Source of the DNA: Dipteris shenzhenensis
Lineage: Eukaryota > Polypodiophyta > Polypodiopsida > Gleicheniales
Assembly: GCA_047967505.1 (NCBI GenBank)
Contig: CM106540.1
DNA: 64,000 nt
Strand: one strand, 5' to 3'
Shown here: positions 9,925-20,378 of the stretch, in pieces
Layout: every line of letters begins with the position of its first letter
Position numbering within the stretch: position 1 is the first letter of the stretch
Made by a program: the position numbers and the translations under genes
The notes under the pieces: generated by a model
What the model saw: only the letters and a program-made list of their open reading frames with translations
Databases searched by the model: none
What the model was told of the DNA's origin: nothing

Positions 9925-12736
9925 GGGTGCCAAGTGTGGGACTTTGTATCCCTTACATGTATCAGGGGTATTTGATCATGTTGTTGCAATAACCGAGCAG
10001 CCAAGCACTTCTCTATGGCATTGCAGGTTGGGGCACATGAGCCAGAATGGAATGAAACTCTTATGCCGTTTGGGTTATGTACCGCATTTGAGTTTCTCTG
10101 ATTTTGAATTTTGTGAGCATTGTCTCTATGGGAAGCAGACTAAATCAGCCCATAAAAGAAGGGGAAAGAAAGAGTTTGAAATGCTTGATTTGGTGCATTC
10201 AGACATATGTGGTCCCATGCCTACACGGTCATTAGGCGGGGCCGAATACCATGTGACATTCATTGATGATGCAACTAGGAAAGTGTGGGCTTATGCTATA
10301 GCTCGGAAGAGTGATGTATTCCAGGTATTTCAGAAATGGCTGGCCTTGGTTGAGAATCAGTCAGGTAGAATGCTTAAATGCCTACGGACTGACAATGGTG
10401 GAGAGTATCTCTCTCATGACTTTCAGCATTTCTGTGATACACGTGGGATTAAGAGGGAGCTCACATCCCCTCGTACTCCAGAGCAAAATGCAGTTGCAGA
10501 AAAGATGAATCGTACCATTCAAGAAAGGTTGCAATGCATGCTTTCCAATGCAAGTCTTTCTGGTGGTTTTTGGGCTGAGGCAATGAAGATTGCAGTGCAT
10601 GTGATCAATAGATCACCTAGTAAGAGTTTGGATGGTGGTATTCCTGAAGAGGCATGGAGTGGAAAGAAGCCCTCTTACTCTCATTTGCGTATATTTGGGT
10701 GTGAGGCATATGCACATGTGCCAAAAGAGCTTCGAAAGAAGCTAGATCCTAAGTCTAGGAAATGCATTTTTTTGGGTTATGGTGAAAGTGGAGAGATGGG
10801 CTATCGTCTCTGGGATCCAGAAGCAAAGAAGATCATACGCAGCCATGATGTGGTCTTCAATGAGAAAAAGATGCATAAGGCACCCATGAGGGATGTGGAA
10901 ATGAGAAAAATAACTTTCCAGGATGTGAATCCACCTACACATGTTGATAGACAGCAAGCTGTCCATGCACCAAGTGTGCAAGAAATGGTACCACCAAGTA
11001 CTCCCACAGATACACAATCAAGGGTAGATGATGGATCATCTATTGGTGGAAATGATGAGCCAAATGTGGCTGATATGCAAATGGGACAGCAAGCTGAAAT
11101 GCCCTTGAGAAGATCATCTAGAGTGTCTAGACCGCCTGATAGGTTTGTTCCAGGGGTAGACTATGTGATGCTTACTGATTGCGGGGAGCCTTCTTGCTAC
11201 AAAGAGGCTATGATGCGTGAGGATCAACGCAAGTGGGAGTATGCTATGCAATCAGAGATGAGTTCACTTATGAAGAATAAGACTTGGGACTTGGTTTCTT
11301 TGCCACATGGAAAGAAAGCATTGCCATGTAAATGGGTCTACAAAATGAAGGTCACAGGTGATGATGTGCCTAGGTACAAGGCCCGTTTGGTTGCTAAAGG
11401 GTTCAAGCAAGAGAAGGGTGTGGACTTTGATGAGATATTCTCTCCGGTTGTGAAGATGACCACACTTAGATGCATGCTTGGACTAGTGGCATCAGAGGAT
11501 ATGGAGCTTATGCAAATGGATGTCAAGACAGCTTTCTTGCATGGGGATTTGCATGAGGAAATTTACATGGTGCAGCTGGAAGGCTTTGAAGAAAAGGGCA
11601 AAGAGCATTTAGTTTGCAAGCTAAAGAAGAGTCTCTATGGTCTTAAGCAAGCGCCTAGAGAATGGTATCAGAAGTTTGATGCTTTCATTCGGTCCCAGGG
11701 TTTTAGGAGGAGTGAAATTGATCACTGCCTCTACACTAAAAGGGCTAAGGATAATAGCCTGATAATCTTGGCACTATATGTGGATGATATGCTATTGGCT
11801 AGCAAGAATACTTATGAGCTAGATGCTTTAAAGGCCAAGTTGCATGAGGCCTTTGATATGAAGGATTTGGGACTTGCAGGTCATATTCTTGGTATGCGCA
11901 TCACGCGTGATCGGAGTAGGAAACTCCTTTGGCTTTCACAAAAAGAGTATGTTACAAAAGTATTGCAACGTTTCAATATGGAGGGGGGGAAGGCAGTGAG
12001 TACTCCATTGCCTCCATATGTGAAACTGAGTCATACAGATAGTCCCAAATCAGATGAGGAAAGGGCCATGATGGCCAAGGTTCCTTATGCATCAGCAGTT
12101 GGGAGTCTTATGTATGCTATGATAGCTACTAGACCAGACATTGCATTTGCAGTGGGAGTTGTTAGCCGGTATATGGCTAATCCAGGAAAGAGGCATTGGG
12201 AGGCAGTTAAGTGCATCATGAGGTACATGAAGGGTACCAAGGAGATGTGCATTTGCTTTGGTAGAGGAGACATGCGTGTACTTGGGTACACAGATTCAGA
12301 CTATGCAGGGCATGTGGATAGTAGGAGATCCACTTCTGGTTATGTGTTCACCTTTGCAGGTGGTGCAGTGTCGTGGATGTCTCGCGCACAGAAGTGCGTT
12401 GCTTTGTCTACCACAGAGGCTGAGTATGTTGCAGCCACAGAGGGTTGCAAGGAGGCTATATGGCTTGATCGGCTAGTGGAAGATTTGGGGATTCATACAG
12501 GTGTACCAACATTGCATAGTGATTCCATGAGTGCTATTCAGCTAGCACGGAATCCGGTCTTTCATGCAAAGACCAAACACATTGAGGTCAGGTACCATTT
12601 CATTAGGGAGGTACTTGAGGACAAGCGCATAGAGCTTGTCAAGGTTCATACAGATAATAACCCTGCAGATATGCTGACGAAGAGTCTACCTAGTCAGCGG
12701 TTTGAGTATTGTCGTGTATTGATGGGCATTGGATAG
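9854..12736 (+). CDS. Copia integrase, reverse transcriptase and RNase H
   Basis: The open frame of 960 codons from the ATG at 9854 is the rest of the polyprotein; that ATG is probably internal, not a true start. In order: gag-pre-integrase zinc region (LWHCRLGHMS, CEHCLYGKQ), integrase core with the acidic triad in VHSDICGP, RTDNGGEY and PEQNAVAEKMNR, a GYRLWDP/SHDVVF segment, then reverse transcriptase (WVYKMK, QMDVKTAFLHGDL, SLYGLKQAPREW, LYVDDMLLA) and RNase H (YTDSDYAGH, STTEAEY, DSMSAIQLA, KTKHIEVRYHFIRE). All catalytic residues I can check are present. It ends at TAG 53 bp before the 3' LTR. The product would integrate cDNA copies in the nucleus after reverse transcription in virus-like particles. 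Confidence 0.95.
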   Translation: MVGFHTTFGFQSWKIQKGSMLLARGAKCGTLYPLHVSGVFDHVVAITEQPSTSLWHCRLGHMSQNGMKLLCRLGYVPHLSFSDFEFCEHCLYGKQTKSAHKRRGKKEFEMLDLVHSDICGPMPTRSLGGAEYHVTFIDDATRKVWAYAIARKSDVFQVFQKWLALVENQSGRMLKCLRTDNGGEYLSHDFQHFCDTRGIKRELTSPRTPEQNAVAEKMNRTIQERLQCMLSNASLSGGFWAEAMKIAVHVINRSPSKSLDGGIPEEAWSGKKPSYSHLRIFGCEAYAHVPKELRKKLDPKSRKCIFLGYGESGEMGYRLWDPEAKKIIRSHDVVFNEKKMHKAPMRDVEMRKITFQDVNPPTHVDRQQAVHAPSVQEMVPPSTPTDTQSRVDDGSSIGGNDEPNVADMQMGQQAEMPLRRSSRVSRPPDRFVPGVDYVMLTDCGEPSCYKEAMMREDQRKWEYAMQSEMSSLMKNKTWDLVSLPHGKKALPCKWVYKMKVTGDDVPRYKARLVAKGFKQEKGVDFDEIFSPVVKMTTLRCMLGLVASEDMELMQMDVKTAFLHGDLHEEIYMVQLEGFEEKGKEHLVCKLKKSLYGLKQAPREWYQKFDAFIRSQGFRRSEIDHCLYTKRAKDNSLIILALYVDDMLLASKNTYELDALKAKLHEAFDMKDLGLAGHILGMRITRDRSRKLLWLSQKEYVTKVLQRFNMEGGKAVSTPLPPYVKLSHTDSPKSDEERAMMAKVPYASAVGSLMYAMIATRPDIAFAVGVVSRYMANPGKRHWEAVKCIMRYMKGTKEMCICFGRGDMRVLGYTDSDYAGHVDSRRSTSGYVFTFAGGAVSWMSRAQKCVALSTTEAEYVAATEGCKEAIWLDRLVEDLGIHTGVPTLHSDSMSAIQLARNPVFHAKTKHIEVRYHFIREVLEDKRIELVKVHTDNNPADMLTKSLPSQRFEYCRVLMGIG

Positions 12737-12778
12737 TATGCTCACTGGTTGTTCTCCCTTAAAGGCACATTGTCCTTT

Positions 12779-12789
12779 AAGTGGGAGGT
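12779..12789 (+). other. polypurine tract of the Copia element
   Basis: AAGTGGGAGGT immediately precedes the 3' LTR; it is the usual primer site for plus-strand synthesis and close to the common plant Copia tract. Confidence 0.88.
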
Positions 12790-12961
12790 TGTGGGGGCTA
12801 AAGGTCACTGTTCCTTAACCCCAGTTATGTACAATACTCAAACACATATATAAATGAATGAAAAAGAAGATTAGGGTGGTTCTGCACCCACCAAACTTGT
12901 GTGGCTCTCTGTCTCTCTCTCTCTCCTTCTTCCGTTCTTGCTTCCGTTGAGAGCACTCTCA
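12790..12961 (+). repeat. 3' LTR
   Basis: 172 bp, TGTGGGGGC to CTCTCA, with two substitutions relative to 7102-7273. It is followed by TTTTTA, the right target duplication. Confidence 0.95.
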
Positions 12962-13574
12962 TTTTTATATTCACTCAATAGCACAAGGCTCCACTCAAGG
13001 ATTCCTCACCTTCACTCTAGTGAATTATAAACAATCTCACACTTTCATTGAAGGAAGTAAATCATTCAAACAAATTGCGTATGCCAATGCATTTCAAATC
13101 TTCGTTTGGTTGGCACTATGAGTCCATGTGAAAAATTATATAATAGGTGGCCATGAATTATGTAGCCCTTTAGGCAACTTAGCCTAGTGCTCTAACGTAT
13201 GACACCATCTTGCTCATTGACAATGTCTCGTTACTCATGCACTTGACTCTCTCTAAGTCTCTCACGGGTCAAATCCATCAATATGGCAATGATTCAAATT
13301 AAGGTATTATTAGTGCACTCTATTCTAGAAGGTGTTTGGTACCTTCCTTTACCTCTCGAAGCTATAAATTAAGAGAAAGAATCTAAAAGTTAGCTTAATC
13401 TAAGTAGCCTAAAAGCCTGTTGTTGAACACTTTTAGGGTACAATGGGATTTTGTAGAATGATAAAGACTAGATTTGTGAGATTGGGCATACCATACAATG
13501 ATCATTATCAATTATTTTGGAGAGCACTCAAACCCTACAATACAATATCATTGAATGGTAGGGAGAGTACCCAA
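12962..13574. other. no gene seen
   Basis: AT-rich sequence between the Copia element and the next Copia fragment; short frames only. Confidence 0.4.
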
Positions 13575-14075
13575 TACTAAGCATATAACATGATCAAGCA
13601 CCCCTGATACATGTAAGGGATACAAAGTCCCACACTTGGCACCCTTGGCCAAAAGCATAGAGCCCTTCTGAATTTTCCAACTCCCAAAACCAAAGTTGGT
13701 CTGAAAACTAGCATCATCTAGCTGACCTGTTGAAATGAGACTCTTGGTCAACTTAAGCACATGTCTCACATTTTTCAAAATAAATGTAGACCCATTTGCG
13801 AAAGCAAACTTTATGTCATCTACTCCCACTATGTCACATGCATAGTCATTTCCAAGATGCACACAACCTGTCTTTCCACTGTCATAAGTGGAGAACCATT
13901 CCCTATGGGGATTTACATGGAATGAAGTACCAGAATCCAAAATCCAATCCTGGGAATATGCATCATCTGAAGTGGTAAGCAACTCTGCAGATAAACTAGA
14001 CATGAAGAGAATGTCATTGTCACTATCATGTGTGACTGCATTGATTCCCACGATCTTCACTTTTCCTTTGTCCTC
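13575..14075 (-). pseudogene. internal fragment of the same TNT1-like Copia family
   Basis: Minus-strand frame (13548-14093) whose middle matches residues from EDKGKVKI through LYPLHVSG of the element at 7102-12961, that is, the end of gag, protease (DWILDSGTS, with Thr for Ala) and the start of the gag-pre-integrase region. It lacks LTRs, knuckle, integrase and RT. At the place where the complete element is frameshifted, this fragment reads QLDDASFQTNFGFG without a break, which shows the ancestral frame. Homology stops abruptly at both sides, so it is a truncated relic and not a gene. Confidence 0.9.
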
Positions 14076-14093
14076 CCAATACGAGGTGCACAT

Positions 14094-15088
14094 AGAAGGG
14101 AAATGGAAGAGATGAGGCAGCTACTAGGGGTTGGCAACATCCAAAGGGATGCTTCTAGAAAATGTCTCTATTGCTCAGGATCATCTTTGATTCACAAAAT
14201 CTTTATTATTAATGCCTTTGATATGCTTAATTCTAAACTTCCGAGCACAACAAGTGGAGGTATCTTCAAACAAAATTGTGAAAACGTGAGAGCCATGTTT
14301 CCTTCATGCCTAGCCCAATGCCTGAGTAAAGACTATGTTGATAGGGATCTGGTATGCAAATAGACATTGTCTTAAGTTAACGTGTGGTTTAGATGCGCAA
14401 AACATAGAAGTCAATCTGTGGTAACTTGCAGACAAGAGGGAAAGGTGCAATTATAGATTGCCTTGTATGGCATCTTGTGGAAGCAACTTTATCTAACTGA
14501 TCGCTGAAGCTATAACTACTTGGTGTATATTGCTCAGCGACCACATTGGGATGCATAATTATAGTTATTGTGCGGCAGCTAAAGAAGCCTCAACTATAGG
14601 TTCAATTCGAACCAATCATTTGAGAGGTAATTGCACATGTAGACATCATGTGCACCTTAGTCAAGAGTGTGCAGAGAGACTTTAAGTCCTTATTACCCTT
14701 TGATCTAACCTTAGAGCCTAGCATTTATAGTCCTTAGCCTTGTGGAGCATGTGAGTGGATCAAGGAACGTAAGGACACGTTATGAGAACGATGTGAGCAC
14801 TAGCCTTGGCCTTACAAGAGGCCATCGTGAGATTAAGTACTCATTTCAAGGCTTTGCAAGTGCAATGAGTGCTATCCCGTGTTGTGCTCACTGAAGAAGA
14901 CCACGAGATTCAAGCAAGGTTTATTGTAACCAATGCCATGGTATCTAAGTGAGTCGCGTGTAAGATGGGTGCCCCTAGGAAGGGGTCATGCAACCTCAAG
15001 ATAGGCGTGGGAGAATTGTTCCTTATCTTTCCCCCTCTTCCCCCACCACCCATTCTTCACAAAATCAAGCACTCCGCTTGAACCTTCC
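14094..15088. other. upstream region of psbX
   Basis: No coding region is supported. The last 100 bp are pyrimidine-rich, as in many plant 5' leaders. CTTATC at 15022-15027 is the complement of the I-box core GATAAG found in light-regulated plant promoters; a single match this short is only suggestive. No clear TATA box was identified. Confidence 0.4.
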
Positions 15089-16017
15089 ATGGCTATGGCT
15101 GTCACTGCTGTTGCCCCTTCCTCCCTCTTCCTTGCCCATCTTCCCTCCCTCTCCAAGCCTTGCGCTCTCTCCCTACCCCCCTTCAAGCTCTTCTCCTTCC
15201 ATCGCCATCGCATCGTCATGAGGTAAGTCACGGGAACTCTCAAGTTTTCTGTTCAACTCAAGAACGCAAATTTGCATCGCCTGTCTGTTTCGATGGGAAG
15301 GGAAATCCCCATGACGGCGTTGTCCCCTTTCCCAAGAACTGGCGTAATTAACGCGTCGTCAGCGGGAATTTTTATACATGTTTGCCTTTTGTCAAATGCA
15401 GTCTTTTAACTTTCTGAGTCGCAAGTTAAGTCCCCGAATGATCTTAAACAAACGCATGACATGGACTTCTCTGCGCTTTCATGGAAGCGTATAATCGGAA
15501 CCGACCGATTGCAGACTGAATTCACTACGTTCTGACTAACGGCAATAAAAGAAGAAAGACGCATTTTTCTATCCATAACGCCTAATGCCGCAGTAGAACC
15601 TTGGTCCATTTATAAACTCTGAGTTTGTTTTATTACATGTATGCCTCTAGTGGTAATCTAGGATCTTATCGCTCCCTAAATCTGCTCCCGATGGGCAGAG
15701 CGATCAGGATTGCGATTTTAATTCTGCAAACGAATGTTTCTTGCGTACATTTTTGAATTGGCGATAAAAGTTTTGTGACCCCAATTGCATTATACTGCAG
15801 TGCGGCTCCAGTGAAAGAGCACAATATTACTGGACTTACAGCTGCAGCACTAGCAGCCGCCATGATTATACCTGAGATTGCTGAGGCAGCTCAACCTGGA
15901 GTTTCTCCATCGTTGAAGAACCTGTTGTTAAGCGTTGTTGCTGGAGGAGTGGTTGTCCTCATCATTGGTGGTGCAGTTGCTGGAGTGTCTACTTTTGATC
16001 CTGTGAAAAGGGGCTAA
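15089..16017 (+). CDS. psbX: photosystem II reaction centre subunit X precursor (PsbX), two exons
   Basis: Exons 15089-15222 and 15801-16017 join to 116 codons, the length of the Arabidopsis precursor. The donor is AG|GTAAGT, the acceptor is TATACTGCAG, and Ser45 is split by the intron. Residues 1-50 are a Ser/Ala/Leu-rich chloroplast transit peptide without acidic residues until Glu51. Residues 54-75 are a hydrophobic thylakoid-type signal ending in IAEAA, a likely lumenal processing site. The mature part (about 76-116) has GVSPSLKN, one membrane helix at about 86-107 and the conserved C-terminal STFDPVKR. PsbX is a one-helix protein of the photosystem II core near cytochrome b559 that helps quinone exchange; the precursor is imported and inserts in the thylakoid. 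No in-frame stop or lesion is seen, so this is probably a working gene. A start two codons later (second Met) is possible. Confidence 0.95.
15223..15800 (+). other. psbX intron
   Basis: 578 bp, GTAAGT...TGCAG, lying between the transit-peptide exon and the thylakoid signal plus mature exon. It contains more CG dinucleotides than the surrounding transposon DNA. Confidence 0.9.
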
Positions 16018-16374
16018 GGATGTTTGTCCTTCGTGGAGGCTTACCCTCCGCTGGAAGGCGAATGCAACTGTAAAAGTCCGGTGTATCTGTTTAAAACAAT
16101 TGAATAGTATATTTGAAGAGACGTAATATGCATAAAATAACATGGTCTTCCTGGTCGTTGCATTGAGCCCCTATCCTTCAAAGCTGTACTTTCTTACTAT
16201 TGGATTTGTACTAGGACTGTTCTGAAACTCAATTGTCTTTCCCCTCTCTAACTCCTTTACTACTAGCAAAATCATACGTGGTGCAACCTCCTTCGAATCT
16301 ATTTCAAGCAATAGTAACTTGAATATAGCAGTTGTATATCCTCAACTATCTCACAGTGAGCTTTAGAGTGCGCT
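16018..16374 (+). other. psbX 3' region
   Basis: Likely 3' untranslated region. The A-rich GCATAAAATAA at about 16130-16141 could serve as a polyadenylation signal, but no canonical AATAAA is present. Confidence 0.4.
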
Positions 16375-18210
16375 CCAGAAGTTTTTGGAACAATTTTTTA
16401 TTTCAGATGATTTCGTCCAATTTTTGTGGCTTGCCAGATCTATCATTGGTGTTTGTATGTTGTAACTTTCTGGGTATATCCTATTTTGCTCAGTGGTCTG
16501 TTCAGAAAAGGCATAAAAGAAAGAATATTATTGTCTTCACAAGAAATTTTGAAGCTTGAGTATGTGTCCTAGATCAAATTCCATTAATTAGTATGAGGAT
16601 CGAATTAAAAGTCAGGGGTGAGTAGTGTTTTCGTTTTTGCTTTAGTCATTTTCAAGCTTTTGTATTCATCAGATTCCCTCTCTATGCTCTGCATTCTGTA
16701 AGAAACTCTTTTACGTCAACTTCCTACAATGTCCCTACTTTGAAAGGCCCATTGCTCCTAGCTCTTGCACAATCTAAATATTACATTCTTCTTTGCCAAT
16801 CCTCCTTCTTCCAATCATTGTGGCTGCCAGAGAATTAGTGCAGATATTTGCTTCCTTTTCTTTGATGTTTGTATGTCATAAGTTTCTAGGTATATCTATT
16901 TCGCTCAGGGCTGCAATTTTTTGTAAAAGGCAGAAAAGAAAGAATATTATTGTCTTCACCAAGAATTCCGAAGCTTGAGCAGTGTCCTAGTTTTAATAAA
17001 ATCAAAATTCAGTGATTAGTATGGGCATTGGATAGGGTGTGTAATAGTGAGGGGTGTAGAGGGTAGTAGTGCTCTGTTTTTGTTTTTGAATTTTGATTTT
17101 TACTGATTTCCAAGTTTTTCGTATTCATTATTTAAGTTTGATTCCCTCTCTATGTGCTGCAGTCGAGTAGAAACTCTTCTCTACAATGTCCCTACTTTGA
17201 AAGGCTCTTTGCTCCCAGCTCTTGTGCAATCTACCTATGACCATCTTCTTTGCACGTCCTCCTTCATGCAATTTTTGTGGCCAGATCTATCCTGAGAATA
17301 ACTGCACATCTTTGCTTCCTTTTCTTTGGTTGTAATTTTATAGGTATGTCCTATTTTGCTCAGGGTTCTTTGTGTAGATAAGGTAGAAAAGAAAGAATAA
17401 TGTCTTCACAAGCAGTTTTGAAGCTTGAGTGTATGTCCTAGTTTGAACAAAATCAAAATTCATTAACGAGTGTGGGGATGGGAGTGCTCCTTCTACCTAA
17501 CTTTTGGTTTATTAATGTCATTTGTGCCCAAAGTTAGTTGGCTCAGAATCTGGCATGCACACTGTATTACTGTGTTCTGCTGCTGTAAAATTATTTTTAA
17601 GCCATTTGGTCTGGTCTTTGGAGCCAGAAGTGATGGTTGGTTGGGTGCATTTCTCTGTTAACTAGCTTGGACAGTGCTATACACATAGTACTGGTCTGGT
17701 CTTTGGAGCCAGAAGTGACGGTTGGATGCTGATGCAATAGTTATTTGAATTCCTTAGCTTGCTGTTAAACTGCTGCCATGATATGTAGTATTTCTTAATG
17801 TTGAAATTCATAAGAATGTAAATGTCCAAAGGACTTGTTGTCACCTTTTATAAGGACAGGAATTGCAAATTTCTGTGGCTTATAAGCCGGAATGTTGTTC
17901 TCCTTTGTTGAAGTAATATGTAAAGGAATTTGTAATAATGCAAACATAATGAAGTTTATCTCAGTTATATAAGATCATAGTTTTTAGATGGGTTTGAATT
18001 TTTTTATGAATTGGTTTCCAATACAAATCTGACCTTCTCTTATTCAGAGAAACAGTAGGCTCCAAATTGGTATTTAAGTTTGATTCCCTGTATGCTCTGC
18101 TTTCCATAAGAAGCACTTTCTATGTCAACTTCCTACAATGTCCCTACTTCGAAAGGGCTGTTGCTTTAGAGCTCTTGAGCAACCTACATATTGAGATTTT
18201 CTTTGTCAGT
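16375..18210. repeat. degenerate tandem repeat, about 0.35-0.45 kb units
   Basis: Blocks recur in the same order: ctacaatgtccctacttt-gaaagg, a cttctttg-ccaatcctcc stretch, a tttgctcagg block, and agaaaagaaagaatatt-gtcttcac ending gaagcttgag-tgtcctag. Good copies lie at about 16680-17030 and 17147-17475, a partial one at 16375-16610, and another partial one at 18060-18210. The copies differ by many substitutions and indels, so the amplification is old. No coding potential is shared between the copies. Confidence 0.75.
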
Positions 18211-19136
18211 CCTCCTGAGAGCTTGTCGTGAGTACTGTATGTATGTCGCTCAAACACCTTGGAATCTGCATTCGGCTATTCTGCAGTCTGTCATGTTTGA
18301 GTATCTACACAATGCATAAGGACAATTGCTTTTGCGGCTGAGAATTTTAGAAAAGGACATAGTTGAAAATATTGTTATATTTATCTTGAAGGTACGAAAT
18401 TAGTGCTTGTGAATTTTCTTGGAAAAATGAGCTTCTCAATGCAACAATCTCATGCAATGTTATGAAGTTTTTAAATTTCCGAGACCCATAAGGATGGCAT
18501 CTTGCTGCACCCTTAGCTTGATGATGAGGCTGCCGTTTCATGTATGGAGCTTTGACAAAAACTTGTTGTGAAGGCCTTTGTGCACATCTATGCTTCATGT
18601 GCATGTGTGTATGTGTGAGTATGCATTGCATAGATAAATGAGGATCTAAACCTGGTTTGGTGGATGCTGACAAAGTTGGTGGGGGGTGTAATAGATGCAT
18701 GGGAGTGTGACAGACCATGCTTGGGAGTGGAGGGCAGTGAAATTGCATGCTTGAGAGCATACTTTAACATGATGATCTCCACCCTTAAGTCTGATGGGAA
18801 GATGTAGTACCTACTTCTTCCTATAATGTTAAAACCTGCATCGTTTCAGTACACATGATGAGTTTGGGCATGCTTCCAGTACTAGCTCTACGATATGAGA
18901 GAGCTGTTGCTTTTACTGTCTATTGGATTGGCATTACCAACAGCCAACTTTTAATTTTTGTGGACTCTCTCTATAATTGTCAGTGTCAGCTCAGACTTGG
19001 TGTCACCACCTCTACCTACTTTGTCCTTGTGCTTCCTTTAGAATGCTATGCATACTCACCTTCTAAAATATCTTGAAATTCTTGCTCTGCTCTGTATTCT
19101 AGCTACAACTGTGGATGTATCTACATCTAAGGAAGT
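18211..19136. other. no gene seen
   Basis: Unique-looking sequence with short frames only; it leads to the left target site of the LTR array. Confidence 0.4.
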
Positions 19137-19141
19137 TAAAT
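19137..19141. other. left target-site duplication of the LTR array
   Basis: TAAAT directly abuts the first LTR base at 19142. The identical TAAAT at 29450-29454 follows the last LTR base. No other LTR in the array has such flanks. Confidence 0.9.
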
Positions 19142-20378
19142 TGTTAGAAATTACCCAACAGAGGGTACCCACCATGGAAGACTGATAGTACTGCCCACGA
19201 GCTCACACAGTGTGGTGTGGGGTGTGGAATCACAAACTTCTTAACTTAACGTGCATAGATGTGCAAGCCAGTAAATAGACAATGCTCAGAAACAAATATA
19301 GAAAGAAACAAATATAGAAACAACTCTTTCTATCTCTGCCCGTCCACAAAGTAGGACAGGATACAATACCAAAAGGTTCTCCTACGAGATGTCAAGCACT
19401 TCTAGATCTCTGAGCCCACGTGCTCCACCTCGAGCAAATGTAGACTCTCTGTCCAGAGTGTTCTTCTCCACCTTACTGCCTGTGAATCAGCCTAGGTGGG
19501 CAGCACCTTGCTAGCTCAGTCTGCAGCTCTCTGTAGGTCTTCTTCACCTCCTCGGAGTAGGTCCTAGAATGCCTTAACTGCTGCTCCTGTCTGCTGCAAG
19601 ATTGCTGCTCGAGAAAGATATGATCACAACACCTTGCTGCTCTAGAAGACAGCCAAGATCCAGCCTCTAGGGAATGCAGTCTGCAGCACACCTTCCATTC
19701 TCCTTCATTCCCAGTGTGAGGCCCAAGGGAGTGGCTTCTGGCTGCTCCTGTCTGCTCCTTTCCTGCTGAACTCTTGGATGATTTATGGGACCCAAGGCCT
19801 CTCCTTTTATAGGCCACAACGCCCTTTCAAATGGACCGACCAGCCAGCCCTAACTGGGCCGATTGGATCGACCTGGTTGGCTGGCCCAACCAACCTGGTT
19901 GGCTCAGCCCAACCAGCCCCATTAGGGCCCTTTGCTGGCCCCTTCTAGTGCGGGGTCCAGCCCATAGGTCCCACCCTTTTCCAGGCCCTTCTGCAGGTCA
20001 CAATCCTGCCCACAAGCCATGCCTCTGCTCCTGCCAGCCCTGCTTGCAGGTCGGGGGCCGTATCTGTCCATACGAGTCCTGGCCTGTCCTGCCACCTTTT
20101 GTGCCTCTGCTAGGCTGTTGTGCTGCCCCGCCACCTGCTGTACGCTGCCCTGCAGCAGTCCGTACTGATCCGTACATTGGCACCATGTCCAGGTATGTCT
20201 TGAGCAGTGCTGCCCACATGACAACCTTGCTGTTGTGCATTTGGCAGCCATCTCCTCTGTCTTGGTTGTGAGGTGGCAGCCCCCTCCCTTTCTCTTCTTT
20301 GTGCATCTTTTGCCCTAGGTCTCCCTTCCCCTTCTCCTCGTATGGCGGCTTACAAATGGGGAGGTGACTTTTCCAACA
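19142..20378 (-). repeat. array LTR 1 (outer, 3' LTR of the array)
   Basis: 1237 bp from TGTTAGAAATT to CTTTTCCAACA (plus strand). It is preceded by TAAAT and not by a primer site, so it is the outer end. It contains an intact TATA box on the minus strand at 19803-19811 and a small local expansion of aagaaacaaatatag near 19300. Confidence 0.92.
19803..19811 (-). promoter_or_regulatory. TATA box of the array LTR
   Basis: The minus strand reads TATAAAAGG. The same box is intact at 21699-21707 and 25535-25543 (LTRs 3 and 6) but reads TACAAAAGG in LTRs 4, 7 and 8. It divides the LTR into an approximately 570-bp U3 and the remainder. Confidence 0.65.

Larger units (their letters stand above)
7102..12961 (+). 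mobile_element. complete TNT1/Tork-like Ty1/copia retrotransposon
   Basis: A full element of 5860 bp: 172-bp LTR, iMet primer site three bases inside, a 1.4-kb leader, gag-protease-integrase-RT-RNase H in Copia order, a polypurine tract, a second 172-bp LTR and matching flanks. I count two differences between the LTRs (G/T near 7123 versus 12811, and A/G in the cttcc[A/G]ttcttg stretch), so it inserted recently. The protein is closest in motif content to tobacco TNT1-type elements. The only clear coding lesion is a frameshift at about 9856, so this copy would need help from another copy or a bypass of the shift to make full polyprotein. Confidence 0.96.

Noticed and set aside
14590-14620. ggttcaattcgaacc, like a tRNA T-arm
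   Set aside because: No acceptor stem, D-arm or anticodon arm can be placed around it.
18347-18760. 137-codon minus-strand frame
   Set aside because: No domain, low-complexity His/Pro/Ser content and no splice or promoter context.
19831-20271. 146-codon plus-strand frame in LTR 1, with similar frames in LTRs 4, 7 and 8
   Set aside because: It lies antisense to the element, is Pro/Cys-rich by composition, is broken in LTRs 3 and 6, and has no recognisable domain.
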